Assembly: GCF_014905175.1 (NCBI RefSeq) | Contig: NC_057793.1 | Span: 12,922,369-12,986,368, forward strand | DNA length: 64,000 nucleotides | DNA from: Aphidius gifuensis | Lineage: Eukaryota; Arthropoda; Insecta; Hymenoptera; Braconidae | Reading direction: 5' to 3' | In this document: piece after piece, positions 23,301 through 36,100 of the stretch | How the letters are laid out: the number at the start of each line of letters is the position of its first letter | How positions within the stretch are numbered: position 1 is the stretch's first letter | Notes under the pieces: generated by a model | What the model was told of the DNA's origin: nothing | The model's input: only the letters and a program-made list of their open reading frames with translations | Database searches by the model: none | Translations under genes and position numbers: made by a program

Positions 23301-26300
23301 TAGTGTAGTAGGAAATTCTAGTCGATCCTAATGGCCTCCCTACGCAACTTCTCAATTTCTAGTAGACTACAGTAAAATTTGTTTGATACTCTTAGTGATG
23401 TAAATGACGCTCATTTTTTTTTTTGTGTCACGTCACAAAAAAAAATACCGTTTGTGACCGTCATTTTTTTTTCGTCATTTTTTTCGTCACATTTTCTCCG
23501 TCACACTTGGTATTTTTTTTAAATTTTCAAAATAGTTGTAAAAAAGACCGTCACAAAATATTTCGTCATTTTTTCGTCACAAAATTTGTTATTTAAAAAA
23601 GCTAGATAAAAAAATTCCTAAAATAAATGCATATTATCGAATATATATATTTTTCGTTAAATGTCCAAAATTTAATATCGTTTTTATTTTTCTATATTAA
23701 TTGCAAATTTATTAAATTGATATTTAATTGTTGAATGCTAGTCAATTATTAAATGGTTAAATTTAATATTTTATGTTAAATGTTTAGCATTTATTATTGT
23801 TTTTTTTTTTTTTTTATATTAAATATAAATTTATTCAATTGAACAATAAATATTTGTTACCAATATGGTGATTATTGGTTAGACAGCTGTGTGTGATAAA
23901 TAATTAGAAATTTAGTTAATAATATTAAATATTTATAAATTTTTATTGATAATTATCAATTACAGATAATTGTTTATCAATAATTTATAAGATTTTCAAC
24001 TCTGTCTGTGTGTGTGCGTCTGTCTCTTTTTTTGATAAAAAAAAAAATACGAAAAAATTCAATGGATGGCATAGATGTAAAACTGACGGTCAGCCGATAA
24101 GTCGTCATAAATTTGGTCACAAAAGTTGGGTCATGAAAATGGTCACGATTTTTGCCTGCGTCACAGACGGCGTCATAGACGGCGTCACAAAACGGTCATG
24201 TGACGGTCACAAAATTTTTTCACATCCCTAGATACTGTACAGCATTGTTTGCTGCGGATTTCTCTCCGTGTACGGAGATCGGATAAACGCGTAGCGTCTT
24301 CACACGAAGAGAAGTTTCAAATAAAAATTATTGAGCTAGCACAGCGGTCCAATTAACAGGGCAAAATGAATTTTACACTTTAGGGCCTTTTTTTTTCGAT
24401 GGCGGCGCTTGAAAAACTTCTTGTCAAACCTCTATGCTAAATGTTATTCATGACTAGAGAGCTCATTTTTTCTGTGTTACGTTGGAGTTCACATCGATCA
24501 TCTACACCATTTATAAACAGCGGTGTGCTTAATCTGTCATTGTACTTGCACTGAAAAAACGTTCCCGCTATTAGACCGGTAATGGTAGACCGCTACAGTA
24601 GCAGGATGTCCATGCAAATCCACAGTAAGCACGAAGCACTGCTGTGGCAACTGAATGCGCGCATCTGTATGCGCGGTCATATACGGTTCACGACTTTGAC
24701 ATCACTTATAGGTTAGGATTGAAATTTAGCATTTTATTAAATGTTCAATTAAAAATTTCTTTCAATGTTAAATTAAAAAATTTTTTTTTATGTTAAAAAT
24801 TAAATTTTTTACATTTTTAATTTACTGTGTAATATTATTTTTATGTTATCATCATAGTTAATGCAATTTCTTCGTTTATTCGATAAGTAAACTTATTATT
24901 ATTAAATTAAAAATGTAAATTTTTTTTTTTCAATTCTATATTCAAATAAAATCAATTTTTTTCAAATTCTTTATACATATTTTTTTACAATATACAAGAT
25001 TTTAAAATCAATTCATATTCAATAATAATATTAAATATATATAATTATATTTATTAATAATTAATATTAATAATATACATATATACATCATTTAATTTAT
25101 CGAATGAGTCTTTACGTGTCATACAGCTATTCTTTGTACTGCTAATACGCCTGAACTCATCGACAGTAAAATGTTCGGCTGCAGCAGCAGTGCTGTACTG
25201 CTGTTGGGTGTACTGCTCTTACAGCAGTACAGCGCTTCGCAGTCTACTTTACTGCTACGGCAGCAGGAACGTACCGTGCCTGCAGCGGGAACGTTTTTTC
25301 AGTGTGGTTTATCATGTGTTTGCTATTGTTGGAGCCCACTTGAATAATGTAGAAGAACAAGAAGAAGAAGATAAACATAGAATATTACGTATTTATAATA
25401 TGAGAAGGAATAATATTATTAGTAAAGTATCCAATCCATTTGATACGTTAGATGACAGAACTTTATTTCAATTATGTTAGGGAACTTACAATTTTCAAAA
25501 TAATGCAATGAAACAAATTATAATTTGTTTTTCTACAAAAGAAAAAAAATTAATAAATATATTGATAATGATAGGTTACCAAAACAAGTTTTTTTTCGAA
25601 GCTCATATTAATATTGCTTTCTCTTATACTATTTTATTATTTTTTTCAAACTTTATTTCCGAGCTTGAGTCAGTATTGCTCTAATCGCTCCATTTATTCA
25701 CAATAGATATATACATATGTCATATTTCATAATCATATACATATGATCGATGTGAACTCCAACGTAACACAAAAAAAATGAGCTCTCTAGTCATGAATTA
25801 CATTCAGCATAGAGGTTTGACAAGAAGTTTTTCAAGCGCCGCCATCGGAAAAAAAAGCCCTAAAGTGTAAAATTTATTTTGCCCTGTGAATTGAACTGCA
25901 GTAAAAAGGTGGCCAAACTGAGTTCTCGTAGAAATTGTTATATTTATGATAATATATGTTTTCTTTTTAACATATTTTATTATGTTAAACTAACGCCAAG
26001 ATGTACAAATTTTTGATACCGTATTTTTACATCTATATAGGTGTATTTTAGTATCAAATGGCAGATACCGTATTTTTACATGAGAACATCGGTATTTCGG
26101 TTTCTGTATCGTATTTAGCGCTCGGTATTAATACGGTTTAAGGAGGTTATGCACAAATTACTCTTTTTTTAAAAAATATAATGAGAATCTTCTGAAATTT
26201 TGTACACAAGTAGATCTTTTCATTCTGAATACAACGGTATAATTATTTTTTTATGTTGATCGGTTAAATTTTTTGTAATTAATTATTGAAAATAATATTT

Positions 26301-29300
26301 AACATTGGCTCTTATGGAGATTTCAACCATTTTTTTCGGATAGAAAAAATGATGAAAAAGTCTTGAAAAAAATCACACATATACTAGAAACCGAGTTCTA
26401 TTAATTGCGCGAAAAATTTTCATATGTTGATCGGTCAATTAATGAGTAATTAATTATAAACTTTACAAAAATTAGATGTGGCAACGTATGGCATGTTCAA
26501 ACACACACACATACCCGCAATCCCATATATTGTATATGGGGCGCAGGCGCTTTTCACTTTACTTTTTTACAGTGTAGTCGGATTTCAGTTTTGTCTGTGA
26601 CGTCAGAAGCGCCCCGCAACACCCGCAATGAATTTGTGCATAACCTCCTTAAATACGGTACCGTATCGACTTACATCACAATGTGTGTGGAATTGTCCCA
26701 GATAAGATTAGCTTTTGCGTGATTGACATTCAAAAATAAATTAATTAATGCTAGGTTTTAATGATATTTTAATAAATGAATCATAGGCTATAAAATATTA
26801 TTATAGTCTATATTAAAAATATTAAAATTCAGAGAAAATTTCTGAAATATCTAATGATGCGTCAAACTGGTATTTATTCCCCGCGTGGTACTTGTGTCGT
26901 GTTACTTACAGATAATTATAATATTGTGCCACTTCATATTAGGAGGTGTGTCTCAATTGTATCTTTATTTATTAAAATATCAAGAGATAGCTTCGACTGT
27001 CCTCAGTTACTGGAAAATGTTCTTATTACACGGAGAGGAATCCGCAGCAAAAACTGTTGTAGAAGCTCAAGCAAATCTTACTGTAGTGTGCAGTAAAATT
27101 TAGTAGGTGCGTAGAGATGCAACCAGCATTGACTAAAATTTCCTACTACACTACAGTAATAATTAATCGAAATAAAAAAAAAAAAACTAAATAAGAACTC
27201 ATTGTTTTAGACATCAAAATAAAAATATAACGTGTTTATTAATTTTGAAAAAAAAAACCATTATGTAATTATCATGTGTTTTACCGCATTTTTATTTAGA
27301 TTCATGATCAAAATGAAAATGATAAACTTTTTTAGAAGAGGTTTTTTTTTTTTTTTTCTTTTTCAAACCAGAAACTTAGGAAAAATAACGAAGTTCCCCC
27401 GCCGGAAATCGAACCCGGGTCTTTTCCTTACCGGGCAAACGCCTTGACCTCCAGACCAAAGGGCTTCTTATTTTTTCTAAGTTTCATCAAGTTAACTCCA
27501 GCGTCCTTCTATTCGTCAATTTATTTTTTGAAAAAAAAAAAAAAAATACTTGAAAGCATACTTGAATTACCCTAAATATTCGTACCATCTGGCTGGAAAA
27601 ATTACTATAAACTCCAGTAATATTTAATATTACGTATACCATTAATTCAAGGCTTAGAATACTCCTGTAAATACAGTAAAAAATATATTAATATTTATAA
27701 TAAATGGGAATTAGTAGCCGATAGAAAATTCGTCTCTCGACACCTCTTTCTCGTCTCGAGTTCTTTTGTCTATCGCGGCATCACTACTATGATCCAGGCA
27801 AGTTTTGTTTTAAATAAGCATTTTAAAAAATTTAACCCGATTTTAATAAAAAAATTATTCTAAGGGTATTTCGACCTCCCGATTTCAATAAAAATATTAT
27901 GAAAGTTCTATCCCTCCGGTAAAGGGTTAAAAAAAATTGATTAAAATAAAAATAATCAATTTCGCGATTCCTGTCGAAAAACGACAAGGCTATCCATCCA
28001 ACTGAGCACTTGAAAAACTTAAAAAACTTAAAAATCTAGGGATTTGTGGTGTGGAAAAATATTGTGTAAATTAGATTTAAGTGTTTTAAGCCTTTATATA
28101 AAGAAATTTTATATTAACAAGATTTTTAGTTTTTCAATTTTTTTACCTAAAAAAAAATAGACCAAAATAGACCCTGAAAATTGACAATATCTACATAATT
28201 TTACCAGCTTAATCTTTGCCTTATGTACATCTTTTACTTAGCTATATTTTTTACTTAGCTATATTTTTTACTTAGCTATAGATATTTACTTAGCTACATC
28301 TTTATCACTTAGTCTCAATTATAGCAAAAAAAAAAAATATCTATCTATGTTTAACAGCTAAATTTTTCACTTAGCCACTCAATTTTCAGAATTTATTTTT
28401 TTTCGGTAAAAAAATTGAAAAACTAAAAATCTAATTCATATAAAATTTTTTCATATAAAGGCTTAAAAAGCTTAAAAAACTTAAAAAGCTTAAAAAACAA
28501 ATCTAATTTACACCACAAATCCCTAGATTTTCAAGTTTTTTAAGTGCTCAGTTGGCTGGATAGCCTTGCACAGTGTTGGGTTTGTATAATACCGCGGTAT
28601 CATACCGGTCGTAAACCTCGGTATAATACCGGTATTATACCGCGGAGGTTTCATACTTTCATACTTTCATACCACGTTAGTAGCGCCATCTGTAGGAATT
28701 TTTCGTATATTACGTCACACACCATTTTGAATTGCTCATAATTTAAATTTAAGAATATCATTCCTTTAATTATAGCATAATAGTAATAATCTTCATCCTT
28801 TTCTCAGACTTTTGTCAGTAGTAATAAATTTATTGAATATATTAAAAACTATTGACAAATGTCTAAGGAAAGGATGAGGCTTACCTGTTAATTTCTTTGG
28901 CTCAATTAATTCTTTATAAATCAATATGTGGCAACACCCTTCCTTAGTTATTTTTTCCATAGTTTTTTATTTTTTTATTTATGTAAAAACCTATTGGAAA
29001 AATGTCTATGGACAGGATGTTGTTTACATGTTAATTCATAAAATATTAATTTAGCCAAAGAAATTAATACGCAGGCAACATCCTTTCCGTAGCTAATACT
29101 TTTCCCATAGCTTTTTATTAATTTAAACAAATAAAAAGCTATAAGGAAAATGGTAGCTAAGGAAAGGAAGTTGTCACATGTTAATTTATACGAAATTAAT
29201 TTTGACAGAGAAATTAACATGCAGGCAACATCCTTTCCTTGGATAATATTTTTCCCATAGCTCTTTATTTATTTAAATAAAAAAATGGTCATAGGAAAAA

Positions 29301-30063
29301 TGGTAGCTGAGGAAAGGATGTTGCCTGCATGTTAATTTCTTTGGCAAAATTAATTTCGTATGAATTAACATGTGACAACTTCCTTTCCTTAGCTACCATT
29401 TTCCCTATAGCTTTTTATTTATTTAAATAAATAAATGGTCATAGAAAAAAACGGTAGCTAAGGAAAGGATGTTGCCTGCATGTTAATTTCTTTGGCAAAA
29501 TTAATTTCGTATGAATTAACATGTGACAACTTCCTTTCCTTAGCTACCATTTTTCCTATGACCATTTATTTATTTAAATTATAATAAAAAGCTATGGGAA
29601 AAATGGTAGCTAAGGAAAGGATGTTAATTACTTTGGCTGAATTAATTCTTTAGAAATTAACAGGGAAGCTACATCCGTTTCTTAGCCATTTGTCAATAGC
29701 TTATTATCTGTTCAAATAAATTAAAATACATTACTGTTGTTGTTTTTATAATCAAATATTGTTCATATCATTTGTTTATTCTGTAATACATCTATTAATA
29801 TATCAACAAAAAATTTGACATTCGAGAGTTTTATGCTGGTATGGTAGACAATTTTGATGCCATAGGGGGCGTTCCTGAGTTTCATACTTTCATACTTTCA
29901 TACCGGTATTATACCGGTTTAATACTTTCATACCGGTATGAAAGTATTAAACCCAAAAATCGACCATTTACCCAACACTGGCCTTGCATGTTGTATAAAA
30001 AAGAGAGATAGTTTTATTTCGACCCAATGCTACCCGACGCTACTCGACTGTACCCGACTCGAT

Positions 30064-30107
<44 letters not shown>

Positions 30108-33100
30108 CTGTTGTATTTAACAACTTTGAAAATTTTTTTTGTCGTATTATAAATTAAATAAACTATCGAATGCTCATAATAATATTGCTATTTTTATTTA
30201 CTCGCGGCTCGTAATTATTTTTGGGGGAAAAGGGGTGGTTTTTTTGCGAAAATTCCATACATCGAAATTAATGTACTACAATTAAAGAAAATTTTTCCGT
30301 TTTAATTTTTTTTTTCTGTCGATTATTAAAAAAGTTATTCGTGATTTCTTCGGCAAAAAAATTGTTTTTTTTTATTCTTTTCGCGACGAGTAGGTAATTA
30401 ATTTTGGGGAAAAAGAGGTGGTTTTTTCGCAAAAATGCCATACATCGAAATTATTGTACTACAATTAAAGAAAATTTCCCGTTTTTATTTTTTTTTCCGT
30501 CGGTTATTCAAAAAGTTATTCGTGATTTCTTTTTTTTCAACCCTTTTCGAGGGGGATAGAATTTTTTAAATATTTTTATTGAAATCGGGAGGTCGAAATA
30601 CCCTGAGAATAATTTTTTTTATTAGAATCGAGTAAAGTTTCTTAAAATGCCCATGTAAAACAGAACTTGCCTGGATCACTAGCCGAAATGATCCCCGAGT
30701 AGAAACTTGTTCAGGATAGCCTGAACACTGATCCAGGCCTGATCAGGATATCGTAAGGCTATCCCTATTCAAGTAACTCTATCACATCCTGATCAAGCCT
30801 GGATCAGGCTACCCCTATTAAAGATAGAGTAGGAATGGCCTGATCAGGATAGCATCAGGCTATCTGTATTTTATCCTTAATAGAGTAGCCTGATCCATTC
30901 TGGATCAAATCTTGATCAAGAAAAAATTATTGAATTTATTTTTTTTTCAAATAATTTTTTCTTGATCAAGATTTGATCCAGAATGGATCAGGCTACTCTA
31001 TTAAGGATAGAGTAAGGCTAGCTGGATCCAAAATGGATATAGAAAAAAGTATCAAATTTTGCGTCTTTGAATTTATAATTCAGCCTGATAGGATAGCATC
31101 AGGTTATCTGTATTTTATCCTTATAGTAGTTTCGATCCATTCTGGATCAAATCTTGATCAAGAAAAAATTATTGAATTTATTTTTTTTTCAAATAATTTT
31201 TTCTTGATCCAGTCTTGTTCCAGAATGGATCAGGCTATCCCTATTAAGGATAAAATAGAGATGGCCTGATGCTATCCTGACCAGGCAATTTGTAGAACCT
31301 ATGAGGTCAAAAAGTTAGTACGAATTATCGAATGTCTCAATGGCCGAGCGTGTCAAGTACTAGCGTTGTAATCCCGTGTCGAAGGGTTCGAACCCCGGTC
31401 GTAGCAATAATTAGTTAGGTAAATTATTAATTAGGTCAGTTTGTAATAATAAAGTTTATCTGTATTCTGTTAAGCGTTAGATTTCAAATTAAAAAAAAAA
31501 AATAAATTCGAAATTATTAATTTTTTTTTTTGAATAAATCATGTATCCTGATCCAGTTTTGAACCGGAATCTGGATCCATTATGGATCATGTATCTTTAC
31601 CACAGCCTGATCAGGTATCCTGATCCATTCTGGATCCGAACCTTACGAAAAAGCGTTACATCCTGATCAGGTTCGGATTCAGTATCTGGATCCAGATTGG
31701 ATTTGAAATCAGGCAAGCCTGATCAGGGCTTGATCCGAACCTGACCTGAATTTCTACTCGGGGAAGTCAGCCATGATTTTGACTATACCACTACAGCAGT
31801 ATTTGCTGTAGGTTTCTCTCTGATATTGAAAAAACAATAAACTTAGAAATTCAGCAACATTTACATATAAATTGTAACAAGATTTGGCAGATCTCGCACT
31901 CCCGAAAATAATTAGAGGTTTACTTAATGTGTACTATCCATATTTCAATCGAAAAATAATTTTTTCATTACACAAAGATTTTTACGATCACTGTTATTAT
32001 AATATGTTGATTAAGAAGATTTTGTATACATAATCATAAACTGATGATTACTTTTCAATATGGAATACTAAATTATAATCATTTTAATACACTGTAATCA
32101 TTTAATACACTGTAATCAGTACTGTATAATTGGAATTTTCCTGTTGGGACTATTTTATCAAATAAAATAAAAATAAAAATGAATTTCCACATCAAAAAAT
32201 GATTTTTTGACAAAATAGTGAATCCATCAAACTACAATTCTCTTTGACACGGTCTCCCTCAGCCTCAGGGTATTAGAAAAATTTAATTTTTGTTCGTTAT
32301 CTTTTATTTAATTTTTTAAAATGAATCATTGAAACACAAAAACGATTGGAATTTCTATATTAATTTAGAATTAGTGTGATTTCGGGAATGTTTATGAACA
32401 CAATTCGTGGTCACTGCAATTCTTCGCTCCCATCATTATGTAATATGTAGAAATCTATTCAGTCCTTTTCCATGTATTCAAAATAACTTAATACTGTCAT
32501 TATCGATTAAGTTTTTCAAAATAAATATGCTGTTTTTTAACATATATGCATGCAACTAAACTTTACTAAATTTTTATTGAATTTCCTCGTGTAGTGTTAC
32601 CGTTTTTTCAGATAGATAAAATTGAAAAATAATTGAAATCATGTACGTGCACGGAGTCAAACAATTTATGTGTGTTTTGCTCTGCTACTATAGAATGGCG
32701 AGACGTTCACTTATTTCTGACAATCAAATGACTCTATTCAATTTTCTTTTAAGAATAAACTTCCGGCATAAAAAAAATGTATTTTAAAGTTTATCCGATT
32801 TTTTTTTTTTTGTATTTTGAAAAATTATAAAATACTTTTTTATTATTTTTATATTATTTGTTTCATTTTTATTTCAATTAGACCAAAGAGCACATTCAAG
32901 GCATTTGAATTGGTCACTACATTCATGATGTAGATAGTATATAATTGATATTTGTTTTACAGTGAATATAATCCCAGGTAGAAAACTTCCGTCGGCCCGA
33001 CTGTCGGCCGACTGAGTGTCCCGACTTATTAAGTCGGAGGAAAGTCGGGATTTCAGTCGGGCCGACGTCGGATATTCTGTTAAATTCCCTGAAAGTAAAA

Positions 33101-36100
33101 AATTTAGAATATCGATTGCATTTTCCAAAAGAAACTAAATTGTTGATAGATAGGCTATTTATGTTTGTAATTTGTTTTTAATCATTCTAATCATAAATAT
33201 TTTTCAATAGATTAAGCATAATTTTTTGTTTTACTCGAATTAACATTAAAATGACAGCTTGAGGTTATAGTCGAGATTTTAGACGACATTTATGAAAAAA
33301 CGGTTCTCATCCAATTACTGTATATCGAAAATACTAAGCCTGCTGTTTTACCGGCAGGCTAGCGACGAGTAATTTTAAATATGCAACTTTAACAATCATG
33401 TTCATGTTTGGATCGGTTTGGATTAAAAACAACAAGTTTAATAAATAAAAAAATCGTCTTGAATATTGTATTAGAATATAATTACCGATTGTTTTAACAT
33501 CTGTATATTGTATTGTTGACTCAGGTATATTACTATTATGATTATTATCATTATCATGTAGGAAATAAGGTAGCTAACCATACTGCTTTTCCTTGAACAT
33601 TTTTATTCATTTAATAAATAAAGTACATGTAAATTTATTTAACAAAAATAGAAAAGTCCAAGGAAAAGCAGTAGCTAAGGAATTAATGTGACTAAGGAAT
33701 TATTTCCTTAAAACATAATTCTTTGGCAACCTCAATTCCTGAGCTACATCTTTTCCTTAGCTACTGCTTTTTCTTAGTCATTTGTATCTTTAAAAAATAA
33801 ATTTACATGTATTTTATTAAGTCGGGCGCGACACATATTTTTCTACCTGGGATATAATTGTAATTAATAATGCTTAACATAGGTTTATATCGTAGTTTAG
33901 GTTTAACAGAGTGTTAGGATTTATCATTTCAAAAGACTCAAGAAATTTTTAATTGATATATTATTTGATAAACTAAATATGTCAATATTTTTGTTTTCAA
34001 GTATTAAATTTAAATTATAAATAAGCTGGTTAACTCGAGAATTTAAAGTGATGTTATTAGTACAATTATTTGGATAAAGAAGACTATTAGATCTGCTATT
34101 GATTGTGTGATGGACCCATAGGGGTAGTTCACACAATATTTTAGGACAGTAAATGTATCCATTCAGTATCTTAATTGCAAGTAATGCAATAATAATAGTT
34201 CTTCTATATTCAATAGTAATAAAGTCATTGTCTGTACAGACTTGATTGTAATCATAATTTCTGTCAGAATATTTGCCTGTATTTTTCATAGTTAATAATT
34301 TTATAAATGTTTTTCGAATCCTTTCATACTTCATGATGTACTTTAAATGACAACATCAATATGAGAGTCTTTTTGTGTACCGATGTCACACTAAAATTAT
34401 TAGAATATTATTTAAAAATTTTTGAACATAATATTATAAGTTTTGAATGCTTTCTACTATTCTAAATTATAAGAGCACTTCACTGTCGTACGCGTGTCAG
34501 GTTTGTGTGATAATCGCAATTATCACTGATGAATAAATAACATAATCCTTCTTTGTATATACTACAAAAATTGAGATTTTTCAATAGAACAATTAACTTA
34601 AAAAATATTCTACTGTGTCTAAAACAATCAGAATATTGTCTTTTATTTTTTGAACATAATGTTAATAATACAATTAATAACTCAGTAAATAATTGATAAA
34701 AATACCTGAAAATTTGTATAAAACTTCTTGATATACTGCTACACAATATTGTCGCTGACAAGTTACTCAATTCTTAAATTTCTCCGACTCTTGTTTCGTT
34801 TAAAGTTAGACAAATAGAATTTTTTCGTCGACATGAAACAATAAATAAAAATAATTAAGCAATATCAATAAATAATTTTTTCAATAATGCTGTTTGCATC
34901 GCTAGATTATTATAAAGCTACTGTCAAATTTTCAAGTTGATTTATCTATTTTTAAAAAAGTTATCTCGAGTTATATATTGAAAAAAAAGTATTTTTTTCA
35001 AAAAAAATAATTTTGTTTTTAATTTTTAACTCGTCAACTAATTAAAAAAAAATTTATTTAAAGGAAAATATGTATTTTTTAATTCTACAAATGATGGTAT
35101 TTTTTTTTTTTCAAATTTGTAATGTTTGATTTTTCACCCAGAGCAACGTCGTGTTTTCTTGCCCAGGTAGGAGTTCTCCGGCTTAAACAACTGTGCCAGG
35201 CTTGTGTGAGGGTCGTGTATCAAGCCTTGAGAGCCTTTTACAAGGACTGTGTATTGATTCTCGAATAAATTCATTCATATAAAAAAATTTTGACTGACTC
35301 TTTCATGAGTCCCCCGTGGTCGACTTGATAGAGCATTGGAGTTCCACGTGAGAGACCTAGGATCGATCCCCCGTTACGCCGTTTATTTTCGTTCATATAA
35401 TCATCGTTAATTCAAATTGTATCGCGTAAAAAATAATAATGTCAAATTAATAAATTAATAATAATTGTTTATTTATATTTTTTTATAATTTTTTTTGCAA
35501 GCCGGTGTCAAGCCTGGGAACACAAGCCTGTGTCAAGCCCGATACACTAGTCCGTCACCAGCAAATACATCGTGATTCGTGAACATTCCAGACTTGACAC
35601 AGGCTTGTGTCTCAGGCCCGACACTGGACACAGGCCCGAGAGCCGGGTAATCAGGCTTGTCCCAGGCTTGTGCCCGTCGTCACTTCCTACCTGGGTGGGC
35701 TTCGAGCGTGCGGCCGGTTATTGCATCCGGACCCTCAATTATTACCGCATGCACAGCGTGATCTTTTGTTCTTTCGATTACTCCCGACGGGTCTTAATAC
35801 GCTTGGCCATTTCGACCACGTCATTCTTCAACATTTGTAAAAACTAGATGGCACTAAGAACGTTTTTGCAATTTGGGGGATGAAATTTAGTGAAATTTAG
35901 GTTGGGGGGCCCATGATGTGAGTTTTGAGTGCTTGTAGAGATTATAATTATAAAAATCAATTACAGTAAAAAACCGATTATTATTAAGAAAAAAGTTTTA
36001 AAAAACGATTTTAAGAGTCTGTGTTGTGCCAAATAGTAAAAAATTGGATTTTGGTTTTGCTTTGTATGTAAGTAGTTTGAAGAAAATACTGGTTTGTTTA

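Larger units (their letters stand above)
24357..25886. mobile_element. CAGGGCAAAAT-ended element, possibly PIF/Harbinger-derived
   Basis: Left end CAGGGCAAAATGAATTTTAC; right end GTAAAATTTATTTTGCCCTG, with arms matching for about 150 bp including GAGCTCATTTTTTCTGTGTT. Flanks AATTAA and TGAATT are only partly alike, so the duplication length is unclear (TAA/TGA would suit PIF/Harbinger). A coding remnant is at about 25310-25480, and a second element (24549-25304) interrupts it. A smaller relative lies at 47513-47690. Confidence 0.6.
27791..30677. mobile_element. GATCCAGGCAAG-ended nested element
   Basis: Ends GATCCAGGCAAGTT and AACTTGCCTGGATC. The arms match over about 170 bp, including AATCGGGAGGTCGAAATACC and its inverse. 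ACTA lies on both sides (27786-27789 and 30678-30681). It holds two further elements (27985-28568 and 28571-29980). Direct repeats of TTTTTGCGAAAATTCCATAC type lie at 30240 and 30425. Confidence 0.6.
27029..31823. mobile_element. CACGGAGAGGAAT-ended element carrying nested insertions (sd intron 3)
   Basis: Left end CACGGAGAGGAATCCGCAGC preceded by TA. The right end is a diverged inverse (GCTGTAGGTTTCTCTCTGA) followed by TA. Terminal parts match 22852-24270 (ACTACAGTAA and TTTACTGTAGTG motifs). Between them are a tRNA-like block, the 27791-30677 nest and the 30694-31762 element. Confidence 0.6.
32872..34335 (-). mobile_element. 5'-truncated non-LTR retrotransposon, 3' end only
   Basis: The coding remnant at 34334-33924 matches the end of a LINE ORF2 protein. 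A 3' UTR follows to about 32872, ending in TTGGTCTAATTGAAATAAAA and an A-rich tail. The 3' UTR is interrupted by the element at 32973-33851, which is flanked by AT on both sides. Confidence 0.6.

Noticed and set aside
33340..33361. Intrinsic terminator-like GC hairpin
   Set aside because: Bacterial-type terminators are not expected here and it lies inside a transposable element.
34480..34770. 96-codon - strand frame next to the LINE fragment
   Set aside because: Hydrophobic, AT-driven composition, no match to LINE ORF2 segments or other domains I know.
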